The notes under the pieces are model-generated. The model ran no database searches and was not told the origin of the DNA. It saw only the letters and a program-made list of their open reading frames with translations. The position numbers and the translations under genes were made by a program. This document shows positions 46,565 through 58,500 of a stretch of DNA of 64,000 bases, piece by piece; positions within the stretch are counted from its first letter, which is position 1, and every line of letters begins with the position of its first letter. This DNA comes from Platynereis dumerilii (taxonomy: Eukaryota > Annelida > Polychaeta > Phyllodocida > Nereididae). Location of the stretch: positions 2,418,001-2,482,000 of the forward strand of contig JAPTHN010000021.1 of assembly GCA_026936325.1 (NCBI GenBank). The letters run 5' to 3'.

Positions 46565-49500
46565 GTCTGTGTTGCCAACAGAGATTAGTTAACTATGCTG
46601 GGAAAGTCCTGCGTTCTCATTTAATCAATTAGCTGAGAATAGAAGAGGAAAAAGCCTTACTGTTGATAGCTTTGGTGTACACAGCGAAGAGGTCATTGAT
46701 GCCGAAACCTCCTCTTCTGCCACCGAGAGGTTTGAAGTCGAACCTGATTCTTGTCACAGACTGACCATTCATGTTGATCCTGAAGTCCTGGTAGGCCAAT
46801 TCAGGATATTCACCGCCATTTTGCAGTTTAATCTTCTACAAATGATCAAAGTAGCAATTAAAACCCATAAGAAAATGTTTTGTGCAAATGAAGGTAACGT
46901 AACCTCATAAAAATACCATAACCATGCAAAAGAGCATTAAGAGCCATTGATAAACAGTTACTGCAAGAAAAAAAACTCCTCCACAAAAGTTATTGAAATA
47001 TTTTGGAAAAAAAGCTGTTTTTAGTAACTTGGACAAGAGATGGCCCAACATCAAGCTACATGCACATTAGTTTGGGCCTTTTACTGAAATAGCTTGAATG
47101 CTTATTATGAAGTAAGGATTTTTGTAACGCTTGAAAAGAACTGTTTTACTTAACAATAACCGGATGTATAATAACATATCGATCGAAGACTTCAGCGTGA
47201 AAGTGAGAGAGTGAGTTTGTGTTTTACGCCCCATCAGCGTGAAAGTGAGAGTAACACACATTTTAAACTAAAGATGCGGTTGATAGTTTGTAACTTACCA
47301 TATTTTTTATGAGAGTACCATCATTGAAGAATTTAACTCTGACACTAGAGCCACTGGTTCTTGCAGCGAGTTGGCCCTCAATGTAATGCAGCTTATTTTT
47401 GCCTGGGCCTCGAAAGTTGATGGTGAATCGCGGCTTGTTGTCTCTTCTGTTGAAGCTTCCGAAATTGTCGTACGAATCCCCTACGTTGGAGCCTCTCAGT
47501 ATATCTTCAATAGGGTGCCGGTTGTCTGTACTTGTGAGTTCCATATACCAGTAGGGGTTATTTCCACCTTGGTAAGTGCTAAGTTCAATGTTTTCTGTTT
47601 TAGTTACTGAAAGATACAACAAATATTCAGAGGTATACTCTTAGCAGTTTTCTATAATATTATATGATGATTATGAATCATGATAGATAGAAAAATTGCA
47701 CACCTATATCATTTGGAAAAAATATGTACTATACATGCATATATATATACATATGTATATCAAGATTATGCCATCTATGTGTATGCACATTGTGCTTCCA
47801 ATCGTGATATTTACTTACTGGCACCCTCATGCATAGTGACCCTTCGAAATCAGGGCATGCTTTCACCTAATAAAATCAAGGGGTATTTTTAAAACTACAC
47901 TGAAATAGGCTGGCAGCTGCCTCATTTTTGCAGGGTACCTTTTGGAGGATGCTTACTGGTAAAGGACTGCAAAATTAAAGGATAAAGCATCTAGCAGGTG
48001 AGAGCATTCATCAAATTATTGAACATCGTCTTTGATTTGTTTAGGTATAATTCACACCAGACAGCACACAAGTATCATTTTAATGGCTTATTTAATACAG
48101 GGAAGCCTTACATTATTAAATAATGATAATAATAGCTTCTGGCCCAGCAATAGTATATATTTTTTGGTTGAAATATGTCTGACGTAAAAGTTTGCTTAAA
48201 ACTCTGGCCAATCCCGTCAAAGAAAGAGAATAAATTTTACCATCATCACAGTAGGTGCCAGTAAAGTTGGCGGGACAAGCGCATTTGCAAAATCCATTGA
48301 ATGCCAAGGTGGGAGATCCTCTGTTCAGGCAGCAGAGCGAAGCAGAACAGTTGACTACAAAATGTAAAATAAATCATCAAAATTACAAAACCACATCTAT
48401 TGTTCAAAATTTCAACCAAAAATTACCAGAAGGATGGCCAATAATGTTTAAAAATGTAAAAGATTATATTTTGAAATCTGATTGACAAATTTTTCCCATT
48501 CTGGCTGACAGCGGACTGATTCAAGCCGAGGAAGTTTGTTATTGTAAACTTTGTAATCAATTATTTGACACATTACTGAGGCTGAATAAAAAACAGTGTT
48601 TTAATTGATAACTGTGCAAATTGATTGACCAGAAAATGGCAGATAAAAAAAAAAGTGGCAGATTAGGAATTACCTGAAGAACTTTGCCCTGAAGGACAAA
48701 CGTCATTGACAAATTTGTTAAAATCTTGCCGATTGCCAATTCTCAAAAGGACCAGCTGGCACCCTGTTTGGAGCCAAGGGACTTCTTTGTGGCCACTGAC
48801 ATCTTCTATTGTGTAAAGGACGCACACATTTGGGATTCCCGGTCTGTCTCCAGCTTCAGGAGTAAGGGCTTCCGACCTGGCAACTCTCAGTGCTCTACCT
48901 GTTTAAATTCAGAAAAAAAGAAAAATTAAAGTGGGCCACATTTCGGTAAAAGGAAGCATGTAAGGACATTCAGAAATAAGTATAGGTTATTCACCACGGG
49001 AGAGGGAATATGTGATTTATCACCCGAGGGCTTTAGCCCGAGGTGTGATAAACACGTATTCCTGATCCCATGGTGAATAACTGGCTTATACCATGAGACA
49101 AACACTCAAACAGTCAAACATGAGAGGATAACTGAACAACAAAGAATATTGGAATTATTTCCCTGCAATACTGGCATGTGATTGGCTGGCAGAGGTGTCG
49201 AATGGTATAAAAGAAAATTGGGCCACAAGTTGGCTAAATTAAGCAAGCTTGAGCTTAAGGGCGTCTAACCTGGAAGCTCTCAAAGCTTTCCCGGTTTAAA
49301 TTCAGAAAAGAAAATGGGCCACAAGTTGGCAAAAGGAAACTTTAGCGTAAAAGGGCTTCCAACCTGGTAGCTCTAAAAGCTTTTCCTGTTTAAATTCAGA
49401 AAAGAAAAAAAGGCCACAAGTTGGCAAAAGGAAGCTTTAGCATAAAAGGGCTTCCAACCTGGAAGCTCTCAAAGCTTTCCCTGTTTAAATTCAGAAAAGA

Positions 49501-52500
49501 AAATGGGCCACAAGTTGGCAAAAGGAAACTTTAGCGTAAAAGGGCTTCCAACCTGGTAGCTCTCAAAGCTTTCCCTGTTTAAATTCAGAAAAGAAAATGG
49601 GCCACAAGTTGGCAAAAGGAAACTTTAGCGTAAAAGGGCTACCAACCTGGTAGCTCTCAAAGCTTTCCCTGTTTAAATTCAGAAAAGAAAAATGGGCGTC
49701 TAACCTTGCAGACCAAAATGCCTTCCCCTGTTTAAATTCAGAAAAAAGGTCATTAACAAAGAAACCTATACTAGTAAAATTTTTACTTCTCAAATAGGTG
49801 GATGGTAAATATTTGGAGGCCCCCAATGTGCCGGTTGGCCCCTTGGATATCTGATATCTTTCCCAAAATTGTAGCTGTTTTTGTTGACAGTGTTGCTGCT
49901 AAGAGGAGATAACATGATATTCCAAAATAAGAGGACTGTGGATGCTTAATGTGTGGGGCCTGCTTTGTCTCATGAGTCAACAAGGCTAATTCTGAGCTCA
50001 AAATTGTCATTTTCTGAAAGTGCATGGCTGTTTTTTTTTTTTTTTTGCTTTTTTTTAATACTTAAGAATCTTAAAATGGACCAGTGAGTTCAGTTGTTCT
50101 TGTCTGTCAATTCTCTTTTAAAAATTTTTGCTTGCCCCTTTACTTGCCCCTTTACTTGCCCCTTTACTTGCCCCTTTACTTGCTGTGTGCCCAGAGGCAG
50201 TTATTCGGCCCAATAAGAACATAATACCTTTCAATATACTTGTGACAAGTAAACACGAAGCTCTTTTAGCCTTGGTCCTGTGTCATAACTTACCAATCCT
50301 GCTTTCCAGGGTCCTACTGCCACCGGACCGCTCAATACTTCTCATGACAAAATCTTTGAAGAATTGGGCGTTGTTGTTTTCGTTCAGCTTCTTCAAAACT
50401 TCGGCCTCATCATTGAAAGCCACAAGACCAACATGAGTTGTGTCCTTTCCAAAATCCAGCACATCAATGATGTCTTTAATGCTCTGCTTGTAGCGATTGA
50501 ACCTGTTTTGGTTGACTTGAGCGGATCGGTCCAGGATGAATATAATGTCGTAGTCTTTCGCACATCTGTCTGGAAGAATTGAATTGCAAGACACAGTGTA
50601 TTTTACGTCAGTTTCACCTTAGATGAACATTCTCAGAGGTAGATCTAGGGGGAGGCCCCTCTCCATACTGGCTGTTGCACATACAGCGAAGCTTCTAATT
50701 TGGCCAATGATTATTTTAAACTCAACTAGTTGAAATCCTGCGCCAAGCTGAACATAAATGTAAGATGGCTATGACATTGGAATAAATATATAACAGTATT
50801 TAAGCCCACATGACAACCAACCAGTGGTGTATTGAAGGGGGCTACTAGGCGGAGAACCGAAATCCATGAATAATTGCTAATTGACCGCGTGTTGTGGCTT
50901 CTCTCTTAGGCAATTTCTCGATATGCAACCAACTAATAATAGGCCTACATTACTTTACTCATACGAATTATTTTGGAATTCCTTCAATTAAGGGAACCCA
51001 GGCAATATTCAACATTTAACATTGTCTTGATTGAGTTGCCCTTGAATGTATTAATACCATCTCAGGAAATCTCGTAGTCCCTGGAAATTGCTTTGGCAAT
51101 AAACCGGCAGCCTGCCAGAACGAGCTAGAATTTGAGGACAGTGATATGCATTGTACCAGAGGCTTGTTCATAAGAAGTCTTCAATTATTTAAAGTCCTGA
51201 GTGCAAGACTGAGGTGCTGCAAATTAGGGATGAGTTGTTATGTTTGGACTGTATCGAATATTTTTTATGCCACGTTCATGAGTGGCCATGGAATAAGTAT
51301 CAGAGGATGAGAAAATCAATTCAATTGTCACTGGCCCAATTTTGTAGTTCAACAGAGGCCAATCTGACAATCTAATGGGATTGAGCAGAACACATCAAAT
51401 GTATATTTACAGGGTATCTCTCAATGTCTTAAGCCCACGCCGTCTTAAAATCAAGATCAGACACATTATTTAGAATTTGTTCCTCAAAAGCTTGCACTAA
51501 CAATGCTTGCACTAACAATGCTGACTGCCTTTGTGTGTTCTTACTGTCTGCAAGTGGACTGCTCTTGCATTGCCACAGATCAGAACATATGTTGTCTTGT
51601 GTTGCCACCATAGAAATACATAGAACGGACATGAGGCAGTATGATACCACCTCAAGATGAGGTCACCAAATCCACCATATTGGAACTGCCCTGAGACATG
51701 ATGTCACAATAGAATAATTATGATGTGACGTCATGCCATTGTTATAAGTGACATCACAGTTTTTGGTGACGTCACAGTCCATTGTGCAAGTATTCAGGGC
51801 AGTTCCAAGATGGTGGATTTGGTTGCTTCATCTGCCAGAGCCTCATGTCCGTTCTATGTATTTCTATGGTTGCCACCTAGTGACTAGTGTGTTATTCCAC
51901 AAGCTCCTGCGAGCGGTCCACCAACTTTCAACCACAGGAAGACACACAATTTTGTCTGGAAGACACCGGGGCTGTTTCTGAGTGTGTTGATGGCCTTGTC
52001 TACTTCCTTAGAGAATGTGATTGCCGAGTCTGGTATGCATCGATGTAGAATAGAAATTTTGTGAATGTGCAATGAAATTGGAACTATTTCTTGGGACAGC
52101 AATGCTGTAGCATAGGAAATCAACTTTTGTGCCAGGTGGCAGCAGCATGCAGTTCTCAGTTTCACCAGACTGGTGTTCGTAAATAGTAAAACATCACTTC
52201 AACAGTGAGCACAAGTTCAACCAGATATCAGTAAAAAGTCTTCAATATTATCCACTGGCATTTTGAAGACACACAAGTTTGTCCCCTGACAGCATGTTTC
52301 AAAAATTTCGACGAGCCTTAATATTTGAATCTTTCTAAGATAGTGTCCAGAATATACCTCACCAGACATGGACTATAGAGACTACATGTCTTAATCTTAA
52401 TTGAAAAATTGCTATAATACCTTGTTTTGTTGTCGTAGATGGTGTAGAAGATGTGGTTGTTATTACTGAAATAAACCATGCTTAATGAATAAAACATCTA

Positions 52501-55500
52501 TGGAGAAAATTGGTCTGTAGACAATATTAGACATGGACTATAGACTGCATATCTAATCTTAACTGGAAAAATGGGAATAATACCTTGTTTTGTTGTTGTA
52601 GATGGTGCATGAGTTGAGGTTGTGATTACTTAAGTAAACAAGGCTTAATGAATATCAGATTTAGAGCGAACTTAGTTTTGTTAACAAAGCCCAGAGACTG
52701 CATATCTTAATCTTAACTGGCAAAATGGGAATAGTACCTCGTTCTGTTGTCGTAGATGGCGCAGGAGTCGAGGTTGTAATTACTGAAATAAACAAGGCTT
52801 ATTATTATAATCATCAATACCACATTTACAGAGAACATAGGTCTGTAGACATGGCCTAAAGACTGCATATCTTGATCTTTATAGGAAAAAATGGAAATAG
52901 AACGGAACCTTGTTTTGTTGTTGTAGATGGTGCGGGGGATGTGGTTGTCAATACTGAAATGAACCAGGCTTAATGAATACCACATCTATGGAGAAAATTG
53001 GTCTGTAGACAATACAAGACGTGGACTTGAGACTACATGTCTAATCTTAATTGAAAAATTGGTATAATACCTTGTTTTGTTGTCGTAGATGGTGCAGGAG
53101 TTGAGGTTGTAATTACTGAAATAAACAAGGCTTAATGAATACCACATTTATAGAGAAATTGGTCTGTCAACATTGACAAGAGACTGCATATCTTAATCTA
53201 AATTGAAAAATGGGAATAATACCTTGTTTTGTTGTCGTAGGCCTTGCAGGAGTTGAGGTTGTAATGACTGAAATAAACAAGGCTTTATGAATACCACATA
53301 TATGAAGAAAATTGGTCAGTATATGTAAACATGGACTAGAGACTGCATATCTAAATCTTAAATGAAAAATGGGAATAGTACCTCGTTTTGTTGTCGTAGG
53401 TGGTGGAGGAGATGAGGTTGTAATTACTGAAATAAACAAGGCTCAATGAATACCACATTTATGGAGAAATTGGTCTGTAAACATGGACAAGAGACTGCAT
53501 ATCTAAATCTTAAAGGAAAAATGGGAATAATACCTTGTTTTGTTGTCGTAGATGGCGCAGGGGATGTGGTTGTAATTACTGAAATAAACAAGGCTAAATG
53601 AATACCACGTATATGAAGAAAATTGGTCTGTATATGTAAACATGGACTAGAGACTGCATATCTAAATCTTAAATGAAAAATGGGAATAGTACCTTGTTTT
53701 GTTGTCGTATGTGGTGGAGGAGATGAGGTTGTAATTACTGAAATAAACAAGGCTGAATGAATACCACATTTATGGAGAAATTGGTCTGTAAACATGGACA
53801 AGAGACTGCATATCTTAATCTAAAATGAAAAATGGGAATAATACCTTGTTTTGTTGTCGTAGGTGGCGCAGGAGTTGAGGTTGTAATGACTGAAATAAAC
53901 AAGGCTTTATGAATACCACATTTGTGGAGAAAATTGGTCTGTATATGTAAACATGGACTAGAGACTGCATATCTAAATCTTAAATGAAAAATGGGAATAG
54001 TACCTCGTTTTGTTGTAGTAGATGGTGCAGGAGTTGGGTTTGTAATTCCTGAAATAAACAAAGTTTAATGAATACCACATTTATAGACAACATCTATTAT
54101 AGGTCTGTAGACATGGTCCAGAGACTGCATATCTTAATCTTAAATGGAAAAATAACGTGCGCAAGGCACTTTACAGGGCATTCTGCATATCATCTTTCTA
54201 GTTATCTTGTTTAACTGTTATGTTGCTACTACATTACAGGGCATAAAAAGGTAGCATCACATTGATGAAGCATGGAGCGATGTTGTGTCCTAATTGCTGA
54301 CTTCTTGTTGATTTGACAAATTCTCAATGAGCTAATATGATGATGCCAAAGAGCATAGCGAGACCGTAGGACATTCAGATACTTATTTGTAATGTTTAGA
54401 ATATTTCTTTGTGGTGTTTTAGATATTTATTTATGGTGCTTTAGATGTGGTTTTGTAGTCTATAGATAAATAGATATGTAGATACATAAATAGATAAATA
54501 GTTCTGCATATCAAAGTCATTCCAGGCAGTTTCTGAGGATTTTGTTGACACCGGTGCAATTTGAATTCTTCTCAGCTGATACACACTGCTCTGCTGTCAT
54601 GACGTTATGAAAATGAGGCTGGTCTGTTCATGACGCCACCTGCAATACTGTTGCCATGACGTCACATATAGTTTATTGTTGATGAAGTCACATAAACGCC
54701 CACACTTTTTTTGTTTGGCGCATGCAAAAATTTTCCTTAGTATATCCCTGTGTGAGTGGCTCTGTCTTCTACCATTTGAAGACCTCTGGTCTCTGCGCTT
54801 CGCGCAGAGACCTGACGGTCTCCATAAATAGGTTTGGGTTGGGGAAGCCCCTCAATGACATCAAAGGACTTCCAGTTTTTCTTGAATGTTTTTTTTTGGG
54901 TCTCTAAAATGGTATATAAACAATGTGTATGTTCCTGTAAAATTGATCAACACAATCATAGGCAAATTAATACCCCATATGCAAAGTCTGAATGAAATTG
55001 GTGCAGTTTTTTGTCTCAAAATTCGTTCACAATATTCCAGAGAAGGACAGTAACAATTTCTGCCCTGAAAATGGGAATAGTACCTTGATTTGTTGTCGTA
55101 GATGGCGCTGGAGTTGAGGTTGTGGTTACTTAAGTAAACAAGGCTTAATGAATATCAGATTTAGAGCGAACTTAGTTTTGTTAACAAAGCCCAGAGACTG
55201 CATATCTTAATCTTAACTGGAAAAATGGGAATAATACCTTGTTTTGTTGTCGTAGATGGTGCAGGGGATGTGGTTGTTATTACTGAAATAAACCAGGCTT
55301 AATGAATGCCACATTTATAGAGAACATAGGTCTGTAGACATGGACTAGAGACTGCATATCTTATTCTTAACTGGAGGGTCTATTCAATTTAATTGTGTCC
55401 AGAGACTTCTCAACAGGATAGAAGGTAGAGCTCGCACAGGGTTATACTATTGGGGTTTTTCCTATTGTTTATGTGATATCAAAATATAATCAAAAGAGAA

Positions 55501-58500
55501 TTCACCAGAAAAACTAAATCTGCCATTAAGGTCAGATTACACATATTTATATCAACCTAAACTAATAAATCACCTACATCGCAGCAGTTTCAGGTCAGAA
55601 AAGTGTGACCAGATTGCAGTATGAATAGAATGTGTTTCAATTTTTCTGGCAGATAATGTAGGCACTATCTGCTTGCAGTATGAATAGATACGATGCGATA
55701 CGATACGATATATATTTATTTGACATTAGCGAGAACAAGATGACCAGTACAAATATCATCATACATTTGCCATCACATTACTTATTAAATGGTCGAGCAA
55801 TCACATGAATTATTTGGTTCTTTATAACTTTGTAAATTTGTTATTATGGTGATTGAAAGGCACTATCTGCTCTGGCTGCCAATTCAGGGAGTGAGCGCAC
55901 AACAAACACAATCTACTGCCTCTTTAGCTAGTTTCGTAAATGAACACAGCCTAATTCACTTCATTTCGCCAATGCTTCTTCCCCTTTTGATATCTCCCTT
56001 TCAAGATGTGCTGACCCTCAGCAGCCATTTTGAAAATAGAGATGAATCTGGTTAGAGCTGCTGTGATTGGTCTGTTTCCTTATCAGCCAATCAGGGAGCA
56101 CCTCAGTCTGTTTGTGCGGGTCAATACAAACAATGGCTGTCAAGGGCAAGTACTTGTTGTGATTCAGAGAATAACATGATAATGAATATTGCATTTATAA
56201 TTTTATGGAGACAATAGGTCAGTAGGCAAAGCTCAGGGTCTGCAGATCTTAGTTAATATGGTAGGTCGAGCTCATACAGGTTGTATTAATGATGTTAGTG
56301 AATTTTTTTGCACAAGTTGATGTGATGATGCTTGATATCAAAATAGATGATTTCGTAAAAGAGCTTTGTTTTATAGTACTTCATAATGATGGCCGATTCT
56401 ATGTTTGACTCAGACTCAGACTCAGACTCAGACTCTTTTATTTTTTGCTCACACAATAACATAAAAAAGAAATTTCAAACAACCACAATAAACCAAGAGC
56501 AAAGGGACCCCTCGATGGCAAGAACATTGCCGCTGCTGAGGGGCCCCATTGTTTAGAAAGTAATATATCAAGGCACAGTAGACGGCAATATACTTTTCAA
56601 ATTAATTTTGGAGGTAAAAATAGAAAAAAGAAGAGGCATATATTGAATATTTAAATCTAATTGGTAGTATAGGGCTGATGGGCGGAGACAAGAGGGTATG
56701 CTGCTGTGAACAAAGCACTATTACTTGCGATTAATAAGTTCTGTTACATATATAGCAATGAGGAATTGAACAATTTGGATCATAATTTTCTAATAATCTA
56801 ATTTTGATGTAGTTTTTGTATCCATTAAAACTATGCGTAAAAATTTTAGTCTTGAAATTCTCTTGCATGTTATTGAATAATTTTGTAAATTTATATTTTA
56901 TTCCATTCCTTGCAAACTCATGTCTCACAGCAGGCAGCAGCAAAACAGAAGCATGTCTTGCATTATAATCATGTCTTGTCAAATTTAGTCCCGGACTGAC
57001 AATCTCTTGAAAATATTTGGGCACAGGCCCTTTTATAAATCGATAACATAGTTTGTAGTCATGCAGTGCACATATATCTTCTAATTTTAAAATATTCAAC
57101 CGCTTAAAGAGGACATTCGATGAGCATTAAATTTGCTATTGGTGATAATTCTTACAGCTTTTTTTTGGAATTTGAATAAAATGTTAGAACGCCAGCCCCA
57201 GAGAGTTATGCCATAATTGAAGTATGAGGAAATTAAAGCATTCTAGATATTAAGCAAAGCATCAGCAGGTAGGGTATTCTTCAAACGACATAAAATGCCT
57301 ATTGTTCTACTAATCTTTTTCGATATAGTAGTGATATGTCCTTTCCAATTTAAATTTTTGTCCAAAACTAATCCTAAGAAATTAAATTCATTAACAAATT
57401 CAACTTTGGTGTTATCAATTAGAATATCAGGAGGAGTTGTCTGTCTTTGGGGTGTATGGAAAAGCATAGCCTTTGTCTTACTAACATTTAGTGAAAGTTT
57501 ATTCAATTTTAACCATTTATCAATTAGATTTAATTCTTTATTTATGTCATTCCTCACTGAGAGATAGTTAGTATAATTCAAAGAAGCAAAAAGAGTTGTA
57601 TCGTCTGCATAAATTATTGGCGTGAGGCATTTGGTAATGCTCGGAAGATCATTAAGATAGATGATAAATAATAACGGGCCTAATATAGAGCCCTGTGGGA
57701 CTCCACATTTAATTCTCATCAAGTTTGATTTAGTACCATTCATTTCGACATATTGGAATCTATTGCTAAGATAGCTTTCCATTAATTGATATGAAGTCTC
57801 ATTAAACCCATAGGATTTTAATTTATGCAGTAAAATTGTGTGATCCAGTGTGTCAAAGGCCTTTGAAAGATCCATGAAAATAGTAATAGGTATATTATTC
57901 TGATCCATTTCTAGAGTTCCTTCGTGGCCTAATGGTTAAGAGTGCTTGTTTGCACAACCACTGGCTCTGAGGGCGTGGGTTCGAATCCCACCCCGGAACT
58001 CAATTTAGTCCGAGCCCATGGGACATTAAATGGAGGCGGGTTGTATCCAGTGTTCTATGCTAGGGCAACTGAAAGACCCTGGGCATCCCTGAATTAATAG
58101 GGTATGTACCAGACTCACAGTCTTCTCATCTCATCATCATACGGCGATCGCCTGCCTCAATATTGCCCACTAAGGTGCTGCAGAGGCGTAAAACACAAAC
58201 AAACAAACAAACTGATCCATTTCTAAAATTATCTTATCAACTAGCTCCATTGCTGCAAATTCTGTAGAATGATTTGACCGAAAACCATATTGACTAGGAA
58301 AAAAAATATTATGTCGATCAAAGTGGTGATATATCTGATCATACATTATTCGTTCAAAGACCTTTGACACACTAGGAAGCACCGAGACTGGACGATAATT
58401 ATCAAATACGTAATTTTCTTTCTTTTTGTATAACGGAGTAACTTTTGCGATTTTAAGTTTATTAGGAAAATGTCCTGAATGGAAAGACTGATTTATGAGT

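Noticed and set aside
51429-51650. Met-initiated frame with a signal-peptide-like start
   Set aside because: Its N-terminal codons lie in the arm of a dispersed foldback repeat also found near 10433 and 51840.
57914-57995. Functional tRNA gene
   Set aside because: A and B boxes are present but the sequence continues into a SINE body with an A-rich tail and a target duplication; no full cloverleaf.
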